A stretch of 64,000 nucleotides of DNA from Carpediemonas membranifera (Eukaryota > Fornicata): positions 62,001 through 126,000 of the forward strand of contig JAHDYR010000007.1 in the NCBI GenBank assembly GCA_019828565.1, in the 5' to 3' direction. Below the pieces are notes generated by a model. That model was given only the letters and a program-made list of their open reading frames with translations, did no database searches and was not told the DNA's origin. A program made the position numbers and the translations under genes. Shown here one piece after another: positions 33,428 through 42,446 of the stretch. The first letter of the stretch is position 1, and every line of letters starts with the position of its first letter.

Positions 33428-33807
33428 TCACTCATTCATGCGCCTGGATGTCATCCTACTCGTCCCAGAGCAGTGTGGGCATCTGATGGCGATGGTGGGG
33501 GTCAGCGCAGTTGTCTTCCCGGGGACGAGGGGAAAGCAGCAATGCTCGCAGAAGGACCGGCGGAGCTCAGGGTGTCTGGATGAGAATAGAAGCAAATGAC
33601 AAACATGCGAATGACGTTCTTCTGAGCAATGCTCCTCATCATCCGAATATAGCTGATGGCAAGCTCGGGATTGACGTTCGCGACAGCCACGGATGCTTGA
33701 AACAAATAGGATACTCGAAGGAGTGTTTGCCTGTGTATAGACAGCTTATCTCTCTTGGAAAGCTCTCTTTTGGGCCTCTTTGCCATCGTCTGGCCTGCAG
33801 CCGCCAT
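33428..33807 (-). CDS. RNase P/MRP protein subunit Rpp21/Rpr2, 116 aa, two exons
   Basis: A zinc-ribbon protein of the tRNA 5'-processing ribonucleoprotein, acting in the nucleus. Exon 1 (33605-33807) has the family's helical part, RQTLLRVSYLFQASVAVANV and YIRMMRSIAQKNVIR. A 29-nt intron (33576-33604, GTTTGT to CCAG) follows. Exon 2 (33428-33575) encodes the zinc ribbon FCEHCCFPLVPGKTTAL and IRCPHCSGTSRM, giving the two CxxC pairs. Without splicing the ribbon is absent. The length is close to other small Rpr2 proteins. An alternative start is MAKRPKRELSK at 33786. It is divergent from the R-SNARE gene. Confidence 0.85.
33576..33604 (-). other. intron, 29 nt, in the Rpp21 gene
   Basis: GTTTGT donor, CTCATCCAG acceptor, phase 2. 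Splicing creates the zinc ribbon. Confidence 0.85.
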
Positions 33808-33964
33808 AAAATGCGGACCTCATTACTTGAGCAACTCAGAGTAATTCGAGGCCGATATGAAGCATTACGAGTACTGGGGTAACGTGGAAATGGTGGGGCT
33901 GTGGGTTATTGCCGGCCGAAATCTGCAAGAAAAAATCTTCACCAACACTAAAGTCGCCAAAAGA

Positions 33965-34729
33965 ATGGTTGGAAGCAATGTTCGCTACCTTGCGGTAGGT
34001 AGACGTGAAGATAGAATGGTTATCGCTTCCTATCTTGCTTTTCAGCACGACTTGAAGTCCATGTACGAAGGTGTCATCGAAAAGGTCGTGCGCTCCGCCC
34101 GCCTTCCCGAGAGGCCGAAACTGACCATCACCAACCGTGATGTAGGCACTATTCACTATGATTCCGACGAAACTAGCATCTACATGATTGTTACGGCCTC
34201 TGACTATCCCCAGAGGATGGCGTTCAAGCTGCTGGCGGAGATGAAGGACCAGTTCTCGGTCCGCTTCGGCTCTGCGGTCCCTACCGCGTCCGCTAACTCC
34301 CTCTCTAGCCGCTGCAAGAGCGTTCTGTCAAACCTGGTTTCGACTTACGATGTTCTCGAAAACGTCGACAAGATCACCCGCCTGCAGAAGGAGACGGACG
34401 CCATCAAGGACAAGATGCACGACAACATCAACAGCATGCTGAAACGTGGCGATAACATCAACGAGCTGGAGGAGCAGGCGTCTGGCCTCGCCGTTGACGC
34501 CCGCGTATTCCACAAGGAAGCCGAGAAGATCAAGCGCGCCATGTTCATCCGTAACGTCAAGCTGCTCATCATCCTGGCGCTCATCATCATCGGTGTTCTC
34601 TTGTTCGTGGCGATCGCGTTCGGTGCTCCGTTGGTCTACGTCGTCATCAAGGTAGCGATCGTTCCCCTCTATGAGAAGATCAGGGACGAGTTAAGCAAGG
34701 ACTCGGGGGCAGCATTCCTGTTGAGGTAA
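33965..34729 (+). CDS. longin-type R-SNARE (VAMP7-like), 254 aa
   Basis: A membrane-fusion SNARE. From the ATG at 33965 (MVGSNVRYLAVGRREDRMVI) residues 1-120 form a longin domain. The SNARE motif follows (about 150-210), with the zero-layer arginine in NSMLKRGDNINELEEQASGL, matching the 'LeRGe.l..L...a..L' R-SNARE consensus. A hydrophobic anchor (about 212-240) and an unusual extra 25-residue tail (YEKIRDELSKDSGAAFLLR) come last; most VAMPs stop soon after the anchor. The frame is also open from an ATG at 33857, but that prefix does not look like longin sequence. It probably acts at endosomal, lysosomal or Golgi membranes. Confidence 0.88.
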   Translation: MVGSNVRYLAVGRREDRMVIASYLAFQHDLKSMYEGVIEKVVRSARLPERPKLTITNRDVGTIHYDSDETSIYMIVTASDYPQRMAFKLLAEMKDQFSVRFGSAVPTASANSLSSRCKSVLSNLVSTYDVLENVDKITRLQKETDAIKDKMHDNINSMLKRGDNINELEEQASGLAVDARVFHKEAEKIKRAMFIRNVKLLIILALIIIGVLLFVAIAFGAPLVYVVIKVAIVPLYEKIRDELSKDSGAAFLLR

Positions 34730-34902
34730 GCGTGGTTAGTGGATAGTTTGTAAATTCTGTATGAATGTCGACCAGGGAACAGCGAGCGATATGTGTCTTT
34801 ATCCAGGGGCATATGATTGTACCTGTCCATTTCCAAGCACTTGCTTCAATCGCATTTATGGTATACATGAGCGATATGTTTTGCTTTTCTCAGCAGCAAA
34901 CA

Positions 34903-35706
34903 ATGGACGTTTCTAAGATCCTGGAGGCGAACAAGAAGAAGCTTGCTCTTCCTTCGCCGTTTCCAGACAAGGAAGATACGCTTTCATATGATCTGGCCAT
35001 CAAAGCTGCCTCGGATAACATGCCCGTCAGCATTGGCACTAATTTCGTCGATTCGATGAAGACTATCAAGGTTCTTACCCGTGACAACCTTCAGCTGCTC
35101 ACTAACCACATATTCGACCTTCCAAAGGACGGCAGCGTGTTCATTCTGCCCCCCAGGAGCGAAGTTCTTCCCAGAGCTCTCGCCCCGCCCAAGCCGAAGA
35201 AGCCAACGAAGTGGGAGAAGTTCGCACAGGAGAAGGGTATTAAGAAGCGCACGCGCATGGAGCGTAATGTTCTTGACAAGTCCACTGGCCAATTCACTCC
35301 TCGTTTCGGCATGAAGGCCAAGCGAGTTGAGGACGATTGGCTGATGGTAGACAAGATGAACGCCAAGTACGAAGAGGGCGAGGATCCCTTCCTCGTTGCC
35401 AAGCAGGGCCGCAAGGAGCGCGTCGCTGAGAACGCCAAAAAGGCGAAGCAGAACACCTTCAGAGCCGAGCGTGGCACCCCTGCCGCTTCCAAGCGGAAGA
35501 CCGACATCATGCACTCTCTTTCTGCTGCCAAGCTCGGTACCGCCAGCCAGGGTCTGTTTGATGCTAAGATTGCTAATGAGCCTGCTCAGAAGTCACACAA
35601 GCGCCGCCACTTCCAGGAGAACTTCTCCAAGGGCGGCCAGAGCGCTGAGAGAGACGCCCAGGCGAAGATCTTGGGCAAGGTTCTCAAGCGGACAGCGAAG
35701 AAGTAG
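34903..35706 (+). CDS. rrs1: ribosome biogenesis regulatory protein Rrs1, 267 aa
   Basis: A nucleolar factor that helps load 5S RNP onto the pre-60S ribosome. The start MDVSKILEANKKKLALPSPF at 34903 is preferred over an in-frame ATG at 34765. Family hallmarks are an N-terminal segment with DLPKDGSVFILPPRSEVLPR, the core PTKWEKFAQEKGIKKR followed by FTPRFGMKAKR, and a Lys/Arg-rich C terminus ending VLKRTAKK. Length lies between the yeast and human proteins. It is in the same orientation as the R-SNARE upstream, 173 bp away. Confidence 0.92.
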   Translation: MDVSKILEANKKKLALPSPFPDKEDTLSYDLAIKAASDNMPVSIGTNFVDSMKTIKVLTRDNLQLLTNHIFDLPKDGSVFILPPRSEVLPRALAPPKPKKPTKWEKFAQEKGIKKRTRMERNVLDKSTGQFTPRFGMKAKRVEDDWLMVDKMNAKYEEGEDPFLVAKQGRKERVAENAKKAKQNTFRAERGTPAASKRKTDIMHSLSAAKLGTASQGLFDAKIANEPAQKSHKRRHFQENFSKGGQSAERDAQAKILGKVLKRTAKK

Positions 35707-36143
35707 AGTAGTGGTAAAGTTCTTGCGGTTTGACTCTTTGGCAGAGGGATAGCGATCAGTGGCCTCTATGGCGACATACTATTAGGTCGCGTGTGGTGGT
35801 AGCATGACTTCGCTGTGTTCAGCGCGGTCTGCGTGCCACAGAGGCCGTTTCTGTCCATTCTGAAAAAAGAAAAACTCAGTTCAATTGGCATCGCGGCATT
35901 AGTTGGCCATCCTGGTATTGCTGGAATATTGACCTCGAGTCCCCATAAGCTGACTGTAGATTATTAGATCTGTGTCGATCTTCCACAAAAACAATTTATC
36001 AAAAGAGGGTCGAGCATAGCCGTCCATGGTGCAGACGATGTCACCCAAGCATTGTCTGGTCAAGATTGGTCTTCAAAGAAATTTGCTTCGTATTTTCCAC
36101 AAGGCAGCGGCTCGCCACACATTTGGGCCAGAACGAAAGCGCT
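35707..36143. other. intergenic spacer
   Basis: A GGTAAA element lies soon after the rrs1 stop. The rest is non-coding, with the 5' flank of the IQ-motif gene. Nothing else was recognised. Confidence 0.6.
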
Positions 36144-36833
36144 ATGACTGATTTTGGACAGTTGTACGAGCATCTACCGTCTCAATGTCGTCGACTTGAG
36201 ACGATTGATGCTGCGAAGATCATTCAGCGGGCTTGGCGTGCAAGATCCGTTCGTACGCGCAGCAGCTCGACGCTGACCAGCTCCTCTGGTGTTATTGACG
36301 ATGATATTGACTCTATTGATGCCATTGAGTCCCTTAACGAGCTTTACGCTCATCCAATGTTCCAGGAGATCCTAACTCAATACAGAGCGGGACGTCTCAC
36401 ACCATCGTGTAGGTGCCAGCGGCACTTCCATGCCATGACTGATGAGAACCTTGCTCAAGCACTATCCTATGCCTTTTGGGACACTATTCAGGCCAATTCC
36501 CTCTTGATGTGCAGTCTCAACAAGCAGTCTTCCCTCGATGGCCAGCATCAGGACCTTTTGCAGGAGGCTGCCATAGCTGTGCGTCACCTGCCCTGCATTA
36601 GAGCACAGGTCAAGCCAACCAAGGGCCGCTGCCAGGTAGCTATCCGTGGGTCGACAAAGCTCCAGTGCAAGAAGCCTTGCCCGCAGCAGAGGCCTGTCGA
36701 ATGCCCCCCGCGCACACCACCCAGGATCCACCAGGTTCTATCCCCCGTCACAGAGCAGTCGCCCGTCGTCCGTGCGTGCGACATGACCCCTGCCGTCTGC
36801 TGCGAGCTGACGTCCAGAGCATTCCGGGTCTAA
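36144..36833 (+). CDS. IQ-motif protein of unknown function, 229 aa
   Basis: The frame opens at a TTG at 36066; the first good ATG is 36144 (MTDFGQLYEHLPSQCRRLET). A single IQ motif, AAKIIQRAWRARSVRTR (about residues 26-42), predicts calmodulin or centrin binding. A Ser/Asp-rich linker, a helical region with several Cys and His, and a Pro/Cys-rich C terminus follow. No further domain was recognised. IQ proteins of this size in flagellates are often basal-body or axonemal, but that is inference. Confidence 0.7.
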   Translation: MTDFGQLYEHLPSQCRRLETIDAAKIIQRAWRARSVRTRSSSTLTSSSGVIDDDIDSIDAIESLNELYAHPMFQEILTQYRAGRLTPSCRCQRHFHAMTDENLAQALSYAFWDTIQANSLLMCSLNKQSSLDGQHQDLLQEAAIAVRHLPCIRAQVKPTKGRCQVAIRGSTKLQCKKPCPQQRPVECPPRTPPRIHQVLSPVTEQSPVVRACDMTPAVCCELTSRAFRV

Positions 36834-37102
36834 TCAAGTTCATCACATACCCAGCATCTTATTCTTCTCTTATCCATAAATTCTGCCGAACAGACATGGA
36901 TTGGGCCAGTTAGAGATCAGAAGAATGGTTGGTCAAGTGACAGCGCAATCGAATCAGATGGAGATGGAACGAATGAAATCAACGGGGGATGTGGGATAGG
37001 AGCGATTGCTTTGGCTGGATTACATATACTGATAACTCTCAACTCCACCTCATGTACAGATGTAAACGCGTAAATGGCGGGTTTTGCGAGTTGTCCGGAA
37101 GA

Positions 37103-37872
37103 ATGGCAACGCTCGAATCAATCTTTCACCAGTTCGCACAGGACTATTCCATCGCTTCCTACCTAGAAGAGTCGCAAGAACGCGAGAGACGTCGTCTTCA
37201 GATGGCGCTCTCCCGTGTTGAGGCCGATTTGGATGACGCATGCAATCGTTTGCCCTCCACGCAGCATTTACACAGAATTCACCGATTTTGCGGATCTATA
37301 TGCGTCATGCAAGGGCTCCTTACATCAGTTTCACAACGACAGCCGCAATTCCGCCGCGATTATCACCGAGCTTCAGGTGCTTGCTCGAGACTTCTTTGCA
37401 GACCGAGAGGTTTGGACCCACGCCCACCCTGACACAGCAATCACTCATAACATCCAACACGATTAGCGGTCAGATCGAGCAGGCGAAGGCTGACATCGCA
37501 TCCTCTCAGTTCGACGAAGCAGTACTCAAGGCGGAGCTCGATGTCCTATATGATGAGATCACGCACGAGCGAAAGCACCAAACCCGTCTGTCCGAACAGC
37601 ATGAGGCCAAGGAGGCGAGTGTCCAGCATTACATGGGCCATGTCCAGGCGGCTTGCTCGAGGACGGCGGGAGGCAAGTCCTTCATGGCAGCACAGGCAGC
37701 AATCAAGGCGGAGATGGAGGAGCAGGCATCGTTGAAGCAGCGTATAGCTAGCTATGACCGGGAAATAGCTCAGCTTCAGGGCCGTCTGACATGCGGGAGC
37801 GACGAGCAGCTTACCGGCCTCAAGAAGACGTTGCTGGATCTCAAGACCAAATACAACAAGCTCACAGCCTGA
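37103..37872 (+). CDS. coiled-coil protein, 237 aa, three exons
   Basis: Three short frames join through two 28-nt introns: exons 37103-37247, 37276-37409 and 37438-37872, totalling 238 codons in frame. The start is MATLESIFHQFAQDYSIASY. The spliced product is Glu/Gln/Ala-rich coiled coil throughout (EVDLYDEI-type heptads, later KQRIASYDREIAQLQGRL), ending KTKYNKLTA. Unspliced, the frames end prematurely, which supports the introns. Function unknown. It is convergent with the B9D1-like gene, 44 bp away. Confidence 0.82.
37248..37275 (+). other. intron, 28 nt
   Basis: GTTTGC donor, TTTACACAG acceptor, phase 1. Confidence 0.82.
37410..37437 (+). other. intron, 28 nt
   Basis: GTTTGG donor, CTGACACAG acceptor, phase 0. 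Same length as the intron 134 nt upstream. Confidence 0.82.
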
Positions 37873-37916
37873 CGTGCTTTACATACAGCATCGCATAAAT
37901 GCATAAATCATTACCA

Positions 37917-38503
37917 TCATCCAGGGCCTAGTGCGACGGTGAGGTTGACGGTAATAAACCCGTGCGTTTTCGTCCTGACCCTATCACGACCAAAGTTGTG
38001 TGCCAAACTATGTGATGGGTTTTTGAACTCTGTATGATGCCCTTGCACGAATGATGTTATCGCTTGCATCATTGAGGTTGCCTTTGGCCTGAAGATTGGA
38101 AGCTCAATGGTGTAGCTCCCCGGAAACATGGGAACGTGGCCCACAGCGTACCCCCGAGGGATATTGCGGCCGAACATATCGGGGCCCATGAACGAGAAGC
38201 ATAGCTGTGGCCAGCCATGGGCGGATGAGCCTCTGAGGGCCGCGAAGAAGGGTTGGTTGAACGCAAAGGACTCGCTCACGCGAACACCACGCATACGATG
38301 ACTTAGCTGGGTGGTGCACTGGTCATTTCCGTTCATGATCTCCCAATTACATGTATCCTTGTCCTTTTTGAAGACAATCATCAGTTTCGCCGCAAGCGCG
38401 GAGCAATCTTCGTACTTTGTGAGAAGATCTGGAGGAAACATACTTCTGCCGTTTCAATTGAGCCATTGATCGTGAGTGTAAAGGCGTCGCTGTCTTTCTG
38501 CAT
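37917..38503 (-). CDS. b9d1: B9 domain-containing protein 1 (ciliary transition zone), 185 aa, two exons
   Basis: A component of the MKS/tectonic complex that gates the ciliary transition zone. Exon 1 (38444-38503) encodes MQKDSDAFTLTINGSIETAE. A 29-nt intron (38415-38443, GTATGT to AAAG) leads to exon 2 (37917-38414). The B9 core is clear: GWPQLCFSFMGPDMFGRNIP, then RGYAVGHVPMFPGSYTIELP. A further conserved block HTEFKNPSHSL and a TKTHGFITVNLTVAL strand close the C2-like fold. The N-terminal 'NG.ieTAe' matches B9D1 better than B9D2 or MKS1. With the dynein it shows a transition-zone-bearing cilium. Confidence 0.9.
38415..38443 (-). other. intron, 29 nt, in the B9D1-like gene
   Basis: GTATGT donor, CTCACAAAG acceptor, phase 0. 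The AAAG acceptor is unusual among this window's introns. Confidence 0.75.
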
Positions 38504-38791
38504 TCTCTCAACAAAGAAATTTTGACAAAATCTGCACACGCAGAGTTGGCCTAATTCGGGCCGGAAGAGGGTCTACTCAGTGCTGCATACGTATTCATAG
38601 CAGATTATAAACGCGAATGGCCACTTTTCTTTCGGTCATCATTTGATCAATCTTTTCAACACTCCGGCGGCCCCGGTCTAGCTTACGAACACCATGCCAT
38701 GGGTGCTCCAGGCACCCTCTGGCCCGGAATTTCCCGGGTCCATGTTCTTTCCTGCCACAACGGACGTTGCTCTGAAAACGTTGAAACGTCG

Positions 38792-39946
38792 ATGTCAGCG
38801 GCGGATAGTACTGCTCAGGTTACCAAGTCCAAGACCAATCCCCGTCTCTTCTTCGTGTTTACCTCTGCGGACTGCAACCTGTCCTGCACGTACTGCGGTG
38901 CCACGGCCGAAGACCTGCAGATGCCACACCGTCCTACATACCCTGTGGATGATCTTGCCAAGTTCTTCGAGTCTGAGGATGGCGAGGGAATTACCGTCGT
39001 CTTCTATGGTGGCGAGCCGCTAACAAGCATTCCGTTCCTTCGGAAGGTGATGGACCGTTACCCCAAGGCGCAGTTCATCCTCCAGTCCAACGTCACGCTG
39101 CTCCACTCCTTGCCGACAGAGTACCTCCTCCGCCTTTGGTCCATTCTTGTGTCCATTGACGGCAGTGAAGCTACCACCGATGGCTACAGATCAAAAGGAC
39201 TCTACAAGAGGGTGATGGATAACGTCCAGGACGCCATCGACAGGGGCTACAAGGGCCCTCTGGTAGCCCGCATGACGTGCTCGATGAAGACGGACATTGC
39301 TGCTGAAGCAATCCATCTTCTCCGTGATGCGCCGGTCCCATTCACCGCGGTCTACTGGCAGATGGACGTCGGTTTCGATGCTCCCATGAACACACGTTGG
39401 GGCGACTTCCCCGGCTGGATGAACAATCAGTACAAACCCAGCCTCGATCGTCTCCGCGATTTCTTCGTTGCTGAGCTGAAGGAGGGTCGCGCGCCGATCA
39501 TTGTGCCCTTCCTCGGTGTCCTCAACACCGTCCTTGGCCGCTCTGAGATCAATGGCCTCCGCTGTGGCGTTGGTGTCGACACCTGGTCAATTACCACTGA
39601 TGGCCGCCTCATGATATGTCCGGTTGGCTTCGACGAGCCATGGAACTGTATTGGCGACATCCACACATCCACCAAGTCAGACCTCGGGCGCGTCGACGTA
39701 GCCGGTGCCTGCGACAAGTGCTCCATCCGTAACGTCTGCGGAGGCCGCTGTCTTTACGTTAACAAGACGGCCTGGTGGGGCGATGAAGGTATGGACTGGA
39801 TCTGTGAGGGTGTGAGGTATTTGGTCAAGATCATGGAGGATCTTGTTCCTGATGTCAAGAAGATGCTAGAGGAAGGTCACCTGGCCCTGGAGATGGCCCT
39901 CGATGACCCCGCGCTGTCGGATTTCAGCCTCGAGATCATCCCTTAA
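38792..39946 (+). CDS. radical SAM/SPASM-domain enzyme, 384 aa
   Basis: An iron-sulfur enzyme that cleaves S-adenosylmethionine to start radical chemistry, most often on peptides. From the ATG at 38792 the fold begins NPRLFFVFTSADCNLSCTYC; C28, C32 and C35 give the CxxxCxxC cluster site. FYGGEPL is the GGEP SAM-binding motif. Near the C terminus a SPASM-type region holds further Cys ligands: LRCGVGVDTWSITTDGRLMI, then CPVGF and CDKCSIRNVCGGRC. This resembles prokaryotic peptide-modifying or anSME-like SPASM proteins. An in-frame ATG at 38699 would add 31 residues without a visible targeting signal. The natural substrate is unknown; no small precursor peptide gene is evident next to it. Confidence 0.88.
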   Translation: MSAADSTAQVTKSKTNPRLFFVFTSADCNLSCTYCGATAEDLQMPHRPTYPVDDLAKFFESEDGEGITVVFYGGEPLTSIPFLRKVMDRYPKAQFILQSNVTLLHSLPTEYLLRLWSILVSIDGSEATTDGYRSKGLYKRVMDNVQDAIDRGYKGPLVARMTCSMKTDIAAEAIHLLRDAPVPFTAVYWQMDVGFDAPMNTRWGDFPGWMNNQYKPSLDRLRDFFVAELKEGRAPIIVPFLGVLNTVLGRSEINGLRCGVGVDTWSITTDGRLMICPVGFDEPWNCIGDIHTSTKSDLGRVDVAGACDKCSIRNVCGGRCLYVNKTAWWGDEGMDWICEGVRYLVKIMEDLVPDVKKMLEEGHLALEMALDDPALSDFSLEIIP

Positions 39947-40006
39947 GAGAAAAAAACGGTTCAGAGATAGTGTTATTTATGCGGTGACGGTGTAAAAATG
40001 ACATCT

Positions 40007-41899
40007 TCAAAGCGTCCCAAATTTGTTACGCCCCGCCTGCCTCGATTCAATCATCATAATATCGCGGGTGGCCCTCTGCAGTGCGCCGTCCCCTCCATCG
40101 TTGCCGTAGCCTGGCGACTTGGTGAAGTTGTCAGCGAACCTGGCTGGGAATGGAGCAATAGCAGAGCGATGCTGGATGGCGCGGGGGCCAGGCGAAGTTG
40201 TCCCGATCATATCAACGTCTTGATCGAGGTCCTCCTCACCAATCGCGTCAATCTGTTTGGAGAAGGCTGCTTTCCTACTGAGTACGAATACGATGATCAG
40301 TGCGAGGATGGCGATGACGACAACACCGCTGGTGGAGGCAATCTCGATGAGGTGAGTGGCCGTATACTTCAATGCCAGCTGAGCAACATCACTTTCCATA
40401 AATAAATCGACGAAATCCCTCAAATAATACCAACTAATCCACAAAACGATGTCAAGTCCCAACAGCTGGAAACGGTGGCTTGATGAAAGCCCTGGTACGA
40501 CGAGACTGATCACCGTGAAGACCACGAGCAGCACAAACAGAGGGCCGATGTGAGGTTTGGCCTTCTGGGCAGTCGCGAGGTCCTTTCCTCTCGTATCCAG
40601 CGTATCGAATACATCTTGGACACGAGCGGGGTCAGCCCAACAATTTGAAGTGCGGCTACCCACTGCCCTCTGAAGAGCGTCATAGTCCTTGCGGCGTTTG
40701 ACCTTGTATAGGTCGCTGAGGAAGCTGTGAACATCCGTCACACAGGCAGATGCCGCGGCGTCAAAGTTCATCTTGACGCAGCGCTGCAACAACACCGTTG
40801 AATTGAATGAGCAATGCTTGCACCGCGAATGGAATATACGGTCGGCATCCTCGATAAGCTGCGTCACCTGGCCTTTGAACACGTCGCCATGGACGGGAAT
40901 CATCGTGCTCACCTTGGTAATGAGATCAGCTTCAACATCAGCTGTCACAGTGCGGGATATCTGTGTGACAAGGCTCTCGGTAGTCGGGGTCGGGTTGGTC
41001 AACAGAACAGATATGAGGCCCTCAATAAGATTCAGTCGGCGACTTGCTGGGATCCATGACCGCGATCTGTTGACAACATGGGCTCGCACATCTGCCAATG
41101 CATCCAGATACGGTTCATCAAACTCAATATCGCCCGAATCTAGCTGATTCCAAAGAGTTGAGTCGGCCACGGCTGGTGGGAGGGTCATGATGGGGGTACC
41201 GCCCCCAGAGAAACGGCCGAGTGTGTCTCGGACCAGCTGCATGGCCTTATGGCTGCCTGGCATGTTCTCCACGGTGGCAGCGAGAGATCCTTCATTGAGT
41301 GTGAACTTCTGCACTGTGAACAGCAAGTGAGGCAGGGCTAACGTGTCCGAGTACACTTCTGACAAGGTCAGCGCGTCCACAGCCTCGAGAAGGTCGGCCA
41401 TGTCAAGCTTATGGTCGGTGTTGAAGATGGTGAGATCCGACATCGCCAAACTGACCAGCACCAACGCGTGGTCGGTCGATTCATCGCCCAGGGCAGAGTG
41501 TACGCCCTCTACGTCGAGCACGACAGCACAGCGGCGACAGGGGGAGCCAGCAGTGCATGGCCTGAAGTCTGGGGTGTCTATGCATACTGGATGGGAGGCC
41601 CAAACTCCCGTGGTGCCGGGAGACGAGGCGTCGGATGAAACGTTGAGGCGCTCTTGGTCGTTGGAAAGACCTAGAAGCTCATTGATCATGAAGCTCTTGC
41701 CACGCTTGTTGCGTCCGACAACGGATATGAAGTGATAGGGATGGGAACTGTTCAAAATGTCACGACCTGCTTCCGTTAGCACGATATGATCGTTCACTGA
41801 CGCTATAATTTGACGTGGGTATGCCATTTCCTGCGCACATAGCGCTACTGTTACCAGAATTGCCAGCAACCCAAAGAATCTTCCAGAAAGCCACTGCAT
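40007..41899 (-). CDS. GBP/atlastin-like large GTPase with signal peptide, 630 aa
   Basis: A guanylate-binding-protein-type G domain: P-loop GRNKRGKS (residues 62-69), switch I region TTGVW, and DVEG (129-132). The usual base-recognition (T/S)(L/V)RD is replaced by TVQK (195-198). The N terminus (MQWLSGRFFGLLAILVTVAL) looks like a signal peptide, which would put the GTPase in the ER lumen or outside, or act as a membrane anchor. A helical middle domain with paired Cys residues (CKHCSFNSTVLLQRC) is followed by about three hydrophobic spans (about 455-540) and a polar tail. GBPs and atlastins act in membrane fusion or defence. Its start codon is only about 33 bp from that of the divergent gene. 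Confidence 0.82.
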   Translation of the reverse strand: MQWLSGRFFGLLAILVTVALCAQEMAYPRQIIASVNDHIVLTEAGRDILNSSHPYHFISVVGRNKRGKSFMINELLGLSNDQERLNVSSDASSPGTTGVWASHPVCIDTPDFRPCTAGSPCRRCAVVLDVEGVHSALGDESTDHALVLVSLAMSDLTIFNTDHKLDMADLLEAVDALTLSEVYSDTLALPHLLFTVQKFTLNEGSLAATVENMPGSHKAMQLVRDTLGRFSGGGTPIMTLPPAVADSTLWNQLDSGDIEFDEPYLDALADVRAHVVNRSRSWIPASRRLNLIEGLISVLLTNPTPTTESLVTQISRTVTADVEADLITKVSTMIPVHGDVFKGQVTQLIEDADRIFHSRCKHCSFNSTVLLQRCVKMNFDAAASACVTDVHSFLSDLYKVKRRKDYDALQRAVGSRTSNCWADPARVQDVFDTLDTRGKDLATAQKAKPHIGPLFVLLVVFTVISLVVPGLSSSHRFQLLGLDIVLWISWYYLRDFVDLFMESDVAQLALKYTATHLIEIASTSGVVVIAILALIIVFVLSRKAAFSKQIDAIGEEDLDQDVDMIGTTSPGPRAIQHRSAIAPFPARFADNFTKSPGYGNDGGDGALQRATRDIMMIESRQAGRNKFGTL

Positions 41900-41932
41900 T
41901 CAACGAATGTGCAGATTAAGATCAAGTGTGAG

Positions 41933-42412
41933 ATGGAGACGTTCCCGCCCTGTTCGCGCGATACGCTTCCTGTAGCGCCATCTCCACTCACCAAAACCGA
42001 GCCTTTGCCCATCAATTTCTGCTGTTCAATCGCCGACTTTGAGAAAATCTCTCAAGGTGCCTATGTGGACGGTGTTTGGGGCATGTTTGTAGAGAACGAC
42101 ACACTATACATGGTTCGGTCTCGCACAGGCTTCACCGTCTATGAAATCCCGTTTGTCCGTGAGAATGATGTGGTGAAGCCAGCGAACGCCGTCGTCAACA
42201 GGGACCCCCAGCAATACAAGGAGGACGACATAGCCTACGATGCCGCCCTTGCCGCATTCATCATAGCTGTCATCATGCTTCAGCGTGATGAGGCATTCCC
42301 GTTGCATGAGCGGGTCGCCAAGTCAAATCCACCACCAAAAGTAGTCCTAATGATTCAGGGCAGATCTGCAGGCACATGCGTCGAGAAGTACTACTCCTGG
42401 CCGAAGAAGTGA
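41933..42412 (+). CDS. hypothetical protein, 159 aa
   Basis: The frame is open from a GTG at 41909; the first ATG is 41933 (METFPPCSRDTLPVAPSPLT). The middle has beta-strand-like sequence (GVWGMFVENDTLYMVRSRTG), then an Ala/Ile-rich helix (AYDAALAAFIIAVIMLQRDE) and a basic C terminus (EKYYSWPKK). No family was recognised. A TGTAAA element follows the stop by about 12 nt. It is divergent from the GBP-like gene and nearly abuts it. Confidence 0.6.
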   Translation: METFPPCSRDTLPVAPSPLTKTEPLPINFCCSIADFEKISQGAYVDGVWGMFVENDTLYMVRSRTGFTVYEIPFVRENDVVKPANAVVNRDPQQYKEDDIAYDAALAAFIIAVIMLQRDEAFPLHERVAKSNPPPKVVLMIQGRSAGTCVEKYYSWPKK

Positions 42413-42446
42413 GCGTGGTAATTGTAAAGGCGCGTTTTTAGATAGT

